From contig NZ_BNBI01000005.1 of NCBI RefSeq assembly GCF_014655295.1, positions 372,001 through 436,000 on the forward strand: 64,000 bases of DNA. The letters are read 5' to 3'. The notes under the pieces are model-generated. The model did not search any database. It worked only from the letters and a program-made list of their open reading frames with translations, and was not told the DNA's origin. This document shows, piece by piece, positions 25,063-33,264 of the stretch (within the stretch, counting starts at the first letter, position 1; every line of letters begins with the position of its first letter). This DNA is from Streptomyces fumanus (GTDB lineage: Bacteria > Actinomycetota > Actinomycetes > Streptomycetales > Streptomycetaceae). Both the position numbers and the translations under genes were made by a program.

Positions 25063-26289
25063 TCAGGCCGCGACGGGCGTGAACCGCACCGGCAGCGCCT
25101 GCGGTCCCCGGGTGAACACCCCTTGCTCCGCCGGGTCGAAGCCGTCGGCGAGCCGCAGGTCCGGCATGGCGTCCAGGAGCTGGTCGACGCCGATCTCCAC
25201 CTCGGCCTTGGCCAGCAGCGCGCCCACGCAGAAGTGCCGGCCGAGCGCGAAGGCGAGGTGGTCGGCGGCGGCCGAGAAGGCGGTGGTGGTGGTCAGGTCG
25301 TCGCGGTGGATGTCGAAGCGGTCGGGGCCCCGGTACCGCTCCGGGTCGCGGTTGGCGGCGCCGATCAGGCAGGTGACGGTGGCCCCGGCGGGGATGGTGC
25401 CGCCGCTGAGCGTGACCTCGGTGGCCGACTGCCGCATGATCATGTGGACCGGCGGGGTGTAGCGCAGGGTCTCGGCGAAGGCCCGCGGGATCAGGGAGCG
25501 GTCCGCGCGGACGGCCGCCAACTGCTCGGGGTGGCGCAGCAGATTGGCGAATATGCTCGCTATCGCCTTGTCGGTGGTCTCGCCGCCGGCCGCCAGCAGC
25601 AGGCTGCAGAACGCCTTGATGTCCTCGTCGCTCATCCGGACGCCGTCGACCTCGGCGGCGCAGAGCGTGGACAGCAGGTCGTCGCCGAGGTTCTCGCGCC
25701 GCTCCCGGATGATCGGCAGCATGTACTCGGCGAACTCCACGCGGGTGCGCTCGCCGGCCGCCGTGACCTCCGGGTCGCCGGAGAGGTTGCCGAGGAAGGC
25801 GATGACCGCGGTGTACCAGCGGTGGAACCGGGCGTGATCGGCCTTGTCCAGCCCGAGCATGTCCGCGATCACGTTGACCGGGAAGCGGGTCGCGTAGTCG
25901 GTGACCAGGTCGGCGGAGCCGGTGTGCCGGAACGCGTCGATGAGTTCCCGCGAGTTGCGCTCGATGACCGGGAGGAACTTCTCCTGGAGGTCCGTGCCCC
26001 GGAAGGCGGGGGCGACCAGGGCCCGGCGGACCGCGTGTTCCCGGCCACTGAGCTGAAGGATCGTTTTCCCGTGCACGGGTTCGATCTGCCAGTCGTAGTT
26101 CTCGGTGGTGAACTGGCCGGCCTTGTCCTTGAAGACCCGTTCGACGTCCTCGTACCGCGAGACGATGTAGCTCCGGGTGGCCTCGTGCCAGATGAGCGGG
26201 GCGCTCTCGCGCATCACGCGATAGGCCGGATAGGGGTCCGCTGCGAACTCGGGCGAGAGGATGTCGGGGACCTGCTGCGCGGTGGACAT
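25063..26289 (-). CDS. Cytochrome P450 with canonical motifs
   Basis: 408 aa. ATG 26289 chosen; an in-frame upstream start at 26325 would add 12 residues without an SD. The I-helix LLAAGGETTDKAIAS carries the acid/Thr pair, the K-helix has AETLRYTPP (ExxR intact), and the heme loop is FALGRHFCVGALLAK. A complete class I bacterial P450 needing ferredoxin and reductase partners, none of which are adjacent. It runs against conservon 2, so it is not its CYP154-type partner, which normally lies on the same strand. Substrate unknown. Confidence 0.9.
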   Translation of the reverse strand: MSTAQQVPDILSPEFAADPYPAYRVMRESAPLIWHEATRSYIVSRYEDVERVFKDKAGQFTTENYDWQIEPVHGKTILQLSGREHAVRRALVAPAFRGTDLQEKFLPVIERNSRELIDAFRHTGSADLVTDYATRFPVNVIADMLGLDKADHARFHRWYTAVIAFLGNLSGDPEVTAAGERTRVEFAEYMLPIIRERRENLGDDLLSTLCAAEVDGVRMSDEDIKAFCSLLLAAGGETTDKAIASIFANLLRHPEQLAAVRADRSLIPRAFAETLRYTPPVHMIMRQSATEVTLSGGTIPAGATVTCLIGAANRDPERYRGPDRFDIHRDDLTTTTAFSAAADHLAFALGRHFCVGALLAKAEVEIGVDQLLDAMPDLRLADGFDPAEQGVFTRGPQALPVRFTPVAA

Positions 26290-26440
26290 GGAGCTCCCTG
26301 GGTCAGTAACGGGCGTACGCCCCAAGGTTATTGATCATCCGCCATACGAAACAGGGGGTGCGGCCCGCTCGGGACCGCCCCGGAGTCTCCTTGGCCGAAA
26401 ACCGGCTCCCCCGGAGGGGACCGGCTGCACGGAACCGGGC

Positions 26441-26471
26441 TTGCCCCTGACCCGCGGGTCAGGGATTAGCG
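26441..26471 (+). promoter_or_regulatory. MerR-type promoter with 20-bp palindrome
   Basis: TTGCCC (26441-26446) and TTAGCG (26466-26471) are 19 bp apart, the overlong spacer typical of MerR-regulated promoters. The perfect palindrome CCCTGACCCGCGGGTCAGGG (26445-26464) fills the spacer. It lies 60 bp before an MDR reductase gene whose downstream partner encodes a MerR regulator. Confidence 0.65.
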
Positions 26472-26532
26472 TCGGGCCCCGGTCCGGAGCAGCGGTGCCC
26501 GGCCGGTCAGCCACGCCCGAGGAGGCCCCCCC

Positions 26533-27603
26533 GTGACCACCACCGCCCTGCCGCGCACCAGCCGGGAAGTGCGGCTCGCCGCCCTGCCCCGCGCGCTGCC
26601 CGAGACCGCGGACCTCACCGTCGCCGAGACCGCCACCCCCGCCCCGGCGCCGGGCCACGTCCTGGTCCGCAACCGCCACTTCCAGGTCTTCGGGGGCCTG
26701 CGCACCCTGATCGGCGGGGTGGCCGACGACACCCCCGTACCGGGCCTGCGCCCCGGCGACGCGCTGTACGGGCCCGCCGTCGGCGAGGTCGTCGCCGCCC
26801 CCGACGCGGGCCCGTTGCGCCCCGGCGACCTGGTGACGCACCTGCTGGGCTGGCGCGAGTACGCCCTGGTGCCGGTGGCCGAGTGCCGCCCGGCCGACCC
26901 CGCGCTGCCCGACCCCGCCGCCCACCTCACCTCCGGCTCCGCCGCGTACGGGGCGCTGACCCGGCTGGCCCGGGTGCGCGAGGGCGACGTGGTGCTGGTC
27001 ACCGGCGCGGCCGGCGGGGTGGGCTCGCTGGCCGGGCAGATCGCCAGGCTGCTCGGCGCCGCCCGGGTCATCGGCACCACGGGCACCCCCGGCAAGGCCG
27101 CCCGGCTCACCGCGGAACTCGGCTACGACACGGTGCTGACCGCCGGTTCCTGGCGCGAACGCGGCACCGGCGACGCGGACGCCGGGTACCGCGCGTTCGC
27201 CGCGCGGCTCGCCGAGGCCGCCCCGGACGGCATCGACGTGCTGCTGGACAACGTGGGCGGCGTCCAGCTCACCGCGGCCGTGGACGCCGCCCGGCCCGGC
27301 GCCCGGCTGGCCCTGGTCGGCGCCCTGTCCGGGCAGTTCGACCCGGCGGGCACCGGCAACACCGCGCCCGCCCGGATCGACAGCTTCCGGCTGCTGTTCC
27401 AGGGGGCCTCCCTGCTCGGGTACACCGGCCGTGACCACCCCGACGTGGAGGCGGAGTGGACCGGACGGTTCGGCGCCTGGCTGCGCTCCGGCGAGATCCA
27501 ACTGCCGCTGACCCGCGTCACGGGCATCGAACGGGCCCCGCGGGCGTTGTGGGAACTGACCAGGGGAGAGACCTTCGGCACGGTCGTCGTCGACCTGCCC
27601 TGA
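26533..27603 (+). CDS. MDR-superfamily NADP-dependent oxidoreductase (2-alkenal/leukotriene reductase type)
   Basis: 356 aa, GTG 26533 with GAGGAGG upstream. Zinc-free medium-chain reductase of the PTGR/curcumin reductase branch: no catalytic zinc cysteines, an NADPH-binding VTGAAGGVGSLAGQIARLLGA (AAGGVG variant), IDVLLDNVGG and the C-terminal TRGETFGTVVV, close to the NxGKxVV ending of the group. Expected to reduce alpha,beta-unsaturated carbonyl compounds with NADPH. Co-transcribed with a MerR regulator 41 bp downstream, so probably induced by its substrate or reactive aldehydes. Confidence 0.88.
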   Translation: MTTTALPRTSREVRLAALPRALPETADLTVAETATPAPAPGHVLVRNRHFQVFGGLRTLIGGVADDTPVPGLRPGDALYGPAVGEVVAAPDAGPLRPGDLVTHLLGWREYALVPVAECRPADPALPDPAAHLTSGSAAYGALTRLARVREGDVVLVTGAAGGVGSLAGQIARLLGAARVIGTTGTPGKAARLTAELGYDTVLTAGSWRERGTGDADAGYRAFAARLAEAAPDGIDVLLDNVGGVQLTAAVDAARPGARLALVGALSGQFDPAGTGNTAPARIDSFRLLFQGASLLGYTGRDHPDVEAEWTGRFGAWLRSGEIQLPLTRVTGIERAPRALWELTRGETFGTVVVDLP

Positions 27604-27644
27604 CACGGGCGACGACGGCCGTGCCGGAGAGACGGGAGGGACGT

Positions 27645-28073
27645 ATGCGCATCGGCGACGCGGCGGCCGCGATCGGCGCGACCCCCAGGGCACTGCGCTT
27701 CTACGAGCAGCGTGGCCTGCTGTCGCCGCCCCGCCGCACCAGATCGGGGCAGCGGGACTACACCGCCGAGGACCTCGCCGTGCTCCGGGGCATCCGGTAC
27801 CTGCTCGGCCTCGGGCTCACCGTCGAGGACCTGGCCGGCCTCGCCGACCGCCTCCCGCTGCTCGCCGCGCGCCCGCCCGGGCCCTGCCGCCCCGACGAGC
27901 CCGGTGAACCGGCCATCATCGGCACGACCGTGGTCCGGCGGCGCATCGCCGCCCTCGACGCGGAGATCGAGCGGCTCACCCGGCTCCGGGACGCCCTGCG
28001 GGAGGGCCTCGCACCCATCCCGGCGGGCGAGCCGTCCCCGGCGGCCGGGGTCAGCCCTCCGCGAAGGCGGTGA
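27645..28073 (+). CDS. MerR family transcriptional regulator
   Basis: 142 aa, ATG 27645, SD GGGAGGG. The winged HTH opens MRIGDAAAAIGATPRALRFYEQRGLLSP, typical of MerR. An effector-side coiled coil contains RRRIAALDAEIERLTRLRDAL. No cysteine cluster for metal binding is present (one Cys, in PPGPCRPDEPG), so a small-molecule or redox-independent signal is more likely than a metal. The candidate operator lies upstream of the reductase gene. The 3' end overlaps the convergent GH25 gene by 23 bp. Confidence 0.9.
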   Translation: MRIGDAAAAIGATPRALRFYEQRGLLSPPRRTRSGQRDYTAEDLAVLRGIRYLLGLGLTVEDLAGLADRLPLLAARPPGPCRPDEPGEPAIIGTTVVRRRIAALDAEIERLTRLRDALREGLAPIPAGEPSPAAGVSPPRRR

Positions 28074-28914
28074 CCTGTTCCAGGGTGCCGTTGAACCGGT
28101 CGTGGTCGCCGACGATCGGCCCGGTCGAGGTGTACTGCCACATCGTGTGGTACTGCCACCCGGCAGGCAGCGGCCCGGGCGAGTCGGCGTACCGGGCGAT
28201 CCACAGCGGGTTGACGGCACCGAAGCCGTCGTCGTCGCCGGTGCACTGCTTCCACCAGGCGGTGGAGGTGTAGATCACCGCGGCCCGGCCGGTGCGGGCC
28301 CGGTAGCGCTCGGTGAAGTCCCGGATCCAGGACACCATCTGGGCCTTGGTCTTGCCGTAGCAGGTCGACCCGTACGGGTTCCACTCGATGTCCAGCACCC
28401 CGGGCAGCGTCCGGCCGCCCTTCGCCCAGGCGCCGCCGTGGTCGACGAAGTAGTCGGCCTGGGCGGTGCCGCTGGAGGAGTCCGGCGTCGCGAAGTGGTA
28501 GGCGCCGCGGATCATGCCGACGTCGTACGAGCCGTCGTACTGCTGGCCGTACTTGGGGTTGCGGTAGGAGGTGCCCTCGGTGGCCTTCACATAGGCCCAC
28601 TTCACCCCGCTCTTCCACAGGGCCGGCCAGTCGACGTCGCCCTGGTGGCTGGAGACGTCCACGCCCTCGGTCTGGGCGGCCCGGGTGCCGGTGGGCCGGC
28701 CCTGGACGCCCTCGTGGGCGAGGACCCCCACGCCCATGTAGGCCGAGCCCCGGGCCGGGGACTCCTCGGCCACCGGCGGGTCCCCGGACGGTGGACCGTC
28801 GTCGGCCGCCGAGTCCACGGCGCCCAGGGCGGTCAGGAGCGACAGCGCGGCGAGGACGCCGCCGGTCGCGAGCATGCGGATACGGCCGTCCGCCACGGCT
28901 ACGGGTCTGCGCAC
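28051..28914 (-). CDS. Secreted GH25 lysozyme (N-acetylmuramidase)
   Basis: 287 aa from GTG 28914; ATG 28875 is a possible alternative and leaves a neat signal peptide (MRMLATGGVLAALSLLTALG). The GH25 domain begins at EGVDVSSHQGDVDW and contains the catalytic D-x-E in LDIEWNPYG, with VKATEGTSYRNP and IYTSTAWWKQCTG typical of the Streptomyces cellosyl/lysozyme group. It hydrolyses MurNAc-GlcNAc bonds in peptidoglycan outside the cell. A pair of cysteines (STCYGK, KQCTG) may form a disulfide. Monocistronic; converges on and overlaps the merR gene. Confidence 0.9.
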   Translation of the reverse strand: MRRPVAVADGRIRMLATGGVLAALSLLTALGAVDSAADDGPPSGDPPVAEESPARGSAYMGVGVLAHEGVQGRPTGTRAAQTEGVDVSSHQGDVDWPALWKSGVKWAYVKATEGTSYRNPKYGQQYDGSYDVGMIRGAYHFATPDSSSGTAQADYFVDHGGAWAKGGRTLPGVLDIEWNPYGSTCYGKTKAQMVSWIRDFTERYRARTGRAAVIYTSTAWWKQCTGDDDGFGAVNPLWIARYADSPGPLPAGWQYHTMWQYTSTGPIVGDHDRFNGTLEQVTAFAEG

Positions 28915-28968
28915 GCCTTCATCTGATCCGCTGCGCCGCCGCGCCGCATCTCACAGGCACCCGGACGG

Positions 28969-29634
28969 TCAGCCGCCCGCCGCCGCGCCGCCGTCCCGCC
29001 CGGTCTCGCCCCCGCCCTCGCCGATGGGCCGGAACTCCACCGCCACCACGCCGTCGACATGCCGGCACATGTCCTCCAGCGCCGACACCGACACCCGCCC
29101 CGGGAGCCGTCCGCTGAGCACCACATGGCCGTGCGCCACGTCGACCTGCACCGTGGAGGGCGCCAGACCGAGGGCCCGGACCAGGATCTCCTCGATGATC
29201 TCGGTGCGGATCTCGCGGTCCTTGCGCAGGAAGACCCGCAGCAGATCGCTGCGGCTGACCACCCCGATCAGCCGGTCGGCCTCGTCGGTCACCAGCAGCC
29301 GCTTGATGCCGTGCCGGGCCATCACCCGCGCCGCGTCGACCACGCTCCAGTCCTCGCGGGCGCAGACGGCGGGGGAGGTCATCAGGCCCGCCGCGTCGGT
29401 GGCCGACGCCTTGGCCCGGACCGGATCGGCGGCGTCCCCCGGGGCACCGCCGAGGATCTTCTGCAGGAGGTCCGCCTCCGACACCACCCCCACCGGCCGG
29501 TCGTCGGCGTCCACGACGGGCACCGCGGTGATGTCGTACTCCTGCAGCAGGTGGGCGATCTCCTTGAACGGCGTGCCCCGCTGGACGCGGACCACGGCGT
29601 CGCTCATCAGCTCGCGCACCTTCTGGTGGTTCAT
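28969..29634 (-). CDS. CBS-pair protein with C-terminal BON domain
   Basis: 221 aa. ATG 29634 with AGAGGAAG 7 nt upstream. Two CBS motifs: HLLQEYDITAVPVVDADDRPVGVVSEADLL (residues about 27-57) and ARVMARHGIKRLLVTDEADRLIGVVSRSDLL (about 103-135). A BON-like segment then follows (VQVDVAHGHVVLSGRLPG). Proteins of this architecture are common in Streptomyces as adenosine-nucleotide-sensing stress proteins. The role here is unassigned. No catalytic domain is attached. Confidence 0.87.
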   Translation of the reverse strand: MNHQKVRELMSDAVVRVQRGTPFKEIAHLLQEYDITAVPVVDADDRPVGVVSEADLLQKILGGAPGDAADPVRAKASATDAAGLMTSPAVCAREDWSVVDAARVMARHGIKRLLVTDEADRLIGVVSRSDLLRVFLRKDREIRTEIIEEILVRALGLAPSTVQVDVAHGHVVLSGRLPGRVSVSALEDMCRHVDGVVAVEFRPIGEGGGETGRDGGAAAGG

Positions 29635-29726
29635 CAGGATCTTCCTCTCCGCTGCCGGTCCCCGTCGACCGGCATCCGACCTTCTGCCTGTGCGAACGTC
29701 CGGGGCGCCCCAGGGGTGCCCCGGTG

Positions 29727-30785
29727 TCACGCGGAAGGCGGCGGCGCGGCGAGGAGGTAGCGGTGCACCGGCGGCAGACCGGTGAGCAGACCGGGCCGGA
29801 CGGTGTCGATGACCTGCGCGCTCGGCGTGAACAGCGGCCGGGTCAGCCGGGGCAGGTCGGCGGGCTCGTGCCACTCCCAGCGGTGGATCAAATGGGGCTC
29901 GGTGACGACGGGCTCACCGGCGCAGCCGGGGACGTGCACCGCCGCCGTCACCCGGGGCATCCCGGCGGCGGTGTCCAGCAGCAGGGCGGTGAGGCGCGCG
30001 GCGGCGGGGTCGGCGACCAGCCCGGTCTCCTCGGCCAGCTCCCGGACAGCCGCCGCCACGAAGTCCTCCCCGGGGTCGGTCTTGCCGCCGGGCAGTTCCC
30101 AGACCCCGCGCACCGACCAGCCCAGCAGGAGCCGCCCGTCCGGCCGGGTGACGACGACCCCGGCGCCGGTCAGCGCGTGCGCGGCGGGCCGGCCGCGGTC
30201 GGCGCAGGTCAGACGGGCGGGCAGCGGGTCGCGCAGCAGGACGACGGCGAGGCCGTCCGCGTCGTGGCGGGCCACGGTCCCCCAGCCCGCGCCGAGCAGG
30301 TCGAGCTCGTCCCGGTCGAGGGCGATGCGGCGTCTGCCGGCCGGGACGTTGCCGGCCAGCGGGGTGATCACACAGAGGGTGCCGCCGGGGCGCAGCCTCT
30401 CGCGCAGCCGGTTCAGCACCCGGGTGCGGTCGCCGACGAAGGCCCAGCTCAGCCGGAAGGTGATCAGGTCGTACGCGGGGTGCGGCAGGTCGTCGAGCCG
30501 GTCCCGCTCGATGTCGAACCGCCGGAACCGCACCGCCGTGGCACCGGACGCCGCCTGCGCCTGGGCGAGGGCCACCGGGGAGTGGTCCACGGCGTCGACC
30601 TCGTACCCGGCCGCGGCCAGATGGCGGGCGAGTTCCCCGAGCCCGCAGCCCACGTCGAGGGCGACGCCGCCCTCCGGGGCCGGGGCGTGCTCGGCGAGCA
30701 GGCGCCGCTCCGTGTCGCCGAGCGGCCGGAAGCCGCGCCCCGCGGCGTAGTACGCGTCCCACTCGCCGGCGCCGATGTCTGCCAC
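29727..30785 (-). CDS. Bifunctional SAM methyltransferase / Nudix hydrolase fusion
   Basis: 352 aa. The N-terminal half is a class I methyltransferase with motif I VALDVGCGLGELARHLAA and the acidic post-motif VDAVDHSP. The C-terminal half is a Nudix domain with a complete box GGKTDPGEDFVAAAVREL then AEETGLV, satisfying Gx5Ex7REUxEExGU. Such fusions occur in Streptomyces, but their substrates are not known. One idea is clean-up or modification of a nucleotide, with the Nudix half acting on a nucleoside diphosphate derivative. No frameshift separates the halves. The gene is 32 bp from the Sua5-like gene on the same strand, possibly an operon. Confidence 0.88.
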   Translation of the reverse strand: MADIGAGEWDAYYAAGRGFRPLGDTERRLLAEHAPAPEGGVALDVGCGLGELARHLAAAGYEVDAVDHSPVALAQAQAASGATAVRFRRFDIERDRLDDLPHPAYDLITFRLSWAFVGDRTRVLNRLRERLRPGGTLCVITPLAGNVPAGRRRIALDRDELDLLGAGWGTVARHDADGLAVVLLRDPLPARLTCADRGRPAAHALTGAGVVVTRPDGRLLLGWSVRGVWELPGGKTDPGEDFVAAAVRELAEETGLVADPAAARLTALLLDTAAGMPRVTAAVHVPGCAGEPVVTEPHLIHRWEWHEPADLPRLTRPLFTPSAQVIDTVRPGLLTGLPPVHRYLLAAPPPSA

Positions 30786-30817
30786 CCGCCTCTCCTCGTC
30801 CCGGGGCCCGCCGCCGG

Positions 30818-31468
30818 TCAGCCGGCCTCGGTGAGGTCGGGGAGGTACCGGCGCAGCTCCTCCACGCCGATCGCGCCGGCCCGGCGCAGCACGGGGGTGT
30901 CGCCGGTGAGGTCCACGATGGAGGAGGGCACGGCGGCCGGGGTGGGACCGCCGTCGAGGTAGACGGCCACGGAGTCGCCGAGCATCTCCTGGGCGGCGTC
31001 GCAGTCCTGCGGCGAGGGGTGCCCGGTCAGGTTGGCGCTGGAGACCGCCATCGGCCCGGTCAGCGCGAGCAGTTCGAGGGCGAGGGGATGCGCGGGCATC
31101 CGTACCGCGACCGTCCCGTGGGTCTCGCCCAGGTCCCAGTCCAGCGTCGGCCGGTGCGCGGCGACCAGGGTCAGCGCGCCCGGCCAGAACGCCTCGACCA
31201 GGGCGGCCGCCCGGTCCGGCAGCTCGGTGACGAGGTCGGACAGGGCGTCGGCGGAGGCGACCAGGACGGGCGAGGGCATGTGCCGGCCGCGTCCCTTGGC
31301 CCGCAGCAGCCCGGCGACCGCCGCCGGGTCGAAGGCGTCGGCGCCGATGCCGTACACGGTGTCGGTGGGCAGCACCACCAGTTCCCCGCGCGAGACGGCC
31401 GCGGCGGCCTCCGCCAGGCCCTCGCGGCGCCCGGAGGCCACCGCACAGTCGAAACGACGGGTCATCAT
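30818..31468 (-). CDS. L-threonylcarbamoyladenylate synthase-like protein (Sua5/YrdC/YciO)
   Basis: 216 aa from ATG 31468; the adjacent ATG 31465 has better spacing to AGAGGA and is equally likely. Characteristic motifs: LVVLPTDTVYGIGADAF near the N-terminus, LRAKGRGRHMPSPVLV and MAVSSANLTGHPSP (SxNxSG-type). The family makes threonylcarbamoyl-AMP for the tRNA t6A modification. Streptomyces normally carry the housekeeping copy beside prfA/prmC, and that context is absent here, so this is probably a paralogue with a specialised role (inference). Confidence 0.85.
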   Translation of the reverse strand: MMTRRFDCAVASGRREGLAEAAAAVSRGELVVLPTDTVYGIGADAFDPAAVAGLLRAKGRGRHMPSPVLVASADALSDLVTELPDRAAALVEAFWPGALTLVAAHRPTLDWDLGETHGTVAVRMPAHPLALELLALTGPMAVSSANLTGHPSPQDCDAAQEMLGDSVAVYLDGGPTPAAVPSSIVDLTGDTPVLRRAGAIGVEELRRYLPDLTEAG

Positions 31469-31543
31469 CAGTCCTCTCGGGTCACGGCCGCCCGGCCGCG
31501 CGCCGGGAGGGGCGCGGCGGCCGGGGCGTCATGACGGGGCGGC

Positions 31544-32188
31544 TCAGGCGTCCGGGGCGTCGGCCGGGAGGTCCAGGCCGCGGGAGGCGACGAGCCGGGC
31601 GCGGCCGTCGGCCAGCGCGTAGCCCAGCCCCACCACCGCGGTGCGGCCCGCGGCGACCCGGTCGGCCAGCGCGCGGGAGCGGTCCAGCAGCAGGTCCACG
31701 GTCTGCCGGATGTGCTCGTCCAGCGCCGCCTCGGCCGAGTCGTGGCCGGCCGCGCGGGCCGCCAGCACGCTGGGCGTGACCCGCTCGACCACGTCCCGGA
31801 CGAAGCCGCCCGGGGTGGCGCCGCCGTCCAGCGCGGCGCGGGCCGCGCCGATCGCCCCGCACGAGTCGTGCCCGAGCACCACCACGAGGGGGGCCTGGAG
31901 CACCCCGGCGCCGAACTCGATGCTGCCCAGCACCTCCGCACCGGTCACATGGCCCGCCGTGCGGACCACGAACAGGTCACCGAGGCCCCGGTCGAAGATG
32001 ATCTCGGCCGCGAGCCGGGAGTCGGAGCAGCCGAACACCACCGCGAACGGCGCCTGGGACGGCGCCACCTCGGCGCGCCGCGCCGCGTCCTGGTGAGGGT
32101 GTTCCACGGCGCCGGAGACGAACCGCCGGTTTCCGGCCATCAGCAGATCGAAAGCCTCCTGAGCGGAGGTGTGCGAGGCAACGTCCAT
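31544..32188 (-). CDS. Beta-class carbonic anhydrase
   Basis: 214 aa from ATG 32188 (GTG 32194 also possible; neither has a strong SD). Zinc ligands are visible in GCSDSR (Cys, with the Asp-Arg dyad) and GHDSCGA (His and Cys). SQAPFAVVFGCSDSRL and RTAGHVTGAEVLGSIEF are family signatures. Interconverts CO2 and bicarbonate in the cytoplasm. Divergent from the lipoprotein gene at 32371. Confidence 0.92.
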   Translation of the reverse strand: MDVASHTSAQEAFDLLMAGNRRFVSGAVEHPHQDAARRAEVAPSQAPFAVVFGCSDSRLAAEIIFDRGLGDLFVVRTAGHVTGAEVLGSIEFGAGVLQAPLVVVLGHDSCGAIGAARAALDGGATPGGFVRDVVERVTPSVLAARAAGHDSAEAALDEHIRQTVDLLLDRSRALADRVAAGRTAVVGLGYALADGRARLVASRGLDLPADAPDA

Positions 32189-32370
32189 GGCCACAGGCTA
32201 CGACGCCCGCCCCCGATCGGCCGCGCCGGGGCCGCCGTGTCGGACCGCGATCTCCCGCGGCCGACCTGATGCCGCGTCAACTCTCCCTGGCCCAGGTGTC
32301 GTTGCGATCACAGCGGGCACCTGGGTGGGACACAGGGAGACGGAACGAAACGGTAGGGGAGCGTACTTTC

Positions 32371-33225
32371 ATGGGCGTAACCGGCAGGACGTCACGGATG
32401 ACCGCGATCGCGGCGGCCGGTGTGCTGGCCGGCACGGTGCTGACCGCCTGCGGCGGCGACGGCGGCGACGCGGGCACCGAGGACGGGAAGGGCCAGGGGC
32501 AGCAGCGGACACAGGGCGCGGCGGCGGTGCGCGGGGCGTACGACAGGACCGCCGAGGCCGGGACCGCGCGGATGACGCTGAAGGTGACGACCGCCGCCGA
32601 GGGCCGGTCGGTCACCGCCCAGGGGAAGGGCGCCATCGACCTGGCCGAGGGCGACAGCGTCATGACGGTCAGCGCCGAGGGGCAGCGGATCGAGCAGCGC
32701 GTGGTGGACCAGGCGCTCTACCAGAAGCTGCCCGGCGGCAGCGGCGGCCAGCGGACCGGCGGCAAGCCCTGGGTCAAGATCGACCTGAAGAAGGCCGCCG
32801 CCCGCGGCGGGGCCGGCGACCAGGGCATCGGGGACCCGGCGCGGTCCGTCGCGTACGCCAAGGGCATCAGCGAGAAGGACGTCACCAGGACCGGCGAGGA
32901 GAAGGCCGGCGGGGTCAACACCACCCGCTACCGGGTGAACGTGGACGTCGCCGACCTGCCGCAGGGCGACACCCTGCGCGAACAGGTCGGCCCGACCCTG
33001 CCGATGGACGTCTGGCTGGACGAGCAGGGCCGCATCCGGCGCCAGCAGATCGACATGACCGTCAAGGCGTCCGGGTCCGGCGGCAGCGCCTCCCCGCAGC
33101 AGGTGAAGGTGCGCACCGTCACCGAGTTCTCCGACTTCGGCACCGAGGTCGGGGCCGAGCCGCCGGCCGCCGGTCAGGTGACCGACGTGACCGACAAGGT
33201 GCTCAAGGGGCGGTCGGCGGCCTGA
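32371..33225 (+). CDS. LppX/LprG-like lipoprotein
   Basis: 284 aa, ATG 32371, SD AGGGGAG. Signal peptide ends in lipobox VLTAC (Cys 27). After a Gly/Gln-rich linker the body resembles the LppX_LprAFG fold of actinobacterial lipoproteins: repeated amphipathic strands such as TARMTLKVTTAAEGRSVTAQ, GQRIEQRVVDQALYQKLP, and a late DVWLDEQGRIRRQQIDMTV. The fold is a hydrophobic half-barrel that carries lipids or interacts with them. Specific cargo unknown. Followed by a perfect 24-bp palindrome terminator. Confidence 0.8.
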   Translation: MGVTGRTSRMTAIAAAGVLAGTVLTACGGDGGDAGTEDGKGQGQQRTQGAAAVRGAYDRTAEAGTARMTLKVTTAAEGRSVTAQGKGAIDLAEGDSVMTVSAEGQRIEQRVVDQALYQKLPGGSGGQRTGGKPWVKIDLKKAAARGGAGDQGIGDPARSVAYAKGISEKDVTRTGEEKAGGVNTTRYRVNVDVADLPQGDTLREQVGPTLPMDVWLDEQGRIRRQQIDMTVKASGSGGSASPQQVKVRTVTEFSDFGTEVGAEPPAAGQVTDVTDKVLKGRSAA

Positions 33226-33230
33226 CGGGC

Positions 33231-33254
33231 GGGGCGGCGGCCGGCCGCCGCCCC
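33231..33254. terminator. 24-bp perfect palindrome between convergent genes
   Basis: GGGGCGGCGGCC followed directly by GGCCGCCGCCCC, with no loop bases outside the stem centre. It lies between the lipoprotein stop (33225) and the GAPDH stop (33265), so it can terminate both. Confidence 0.75.
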
Positions 33255-33264
33255 ACCGGACCGC

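Noticed and set aside
25063..26289. P450 considered as the CYP154-like sixth member of conservon 2
   Set aside because: It is on the opposite strand beyond a bidirectional terminator and has its own divergent promoter region. Cvn P450 pairs are co-directional.
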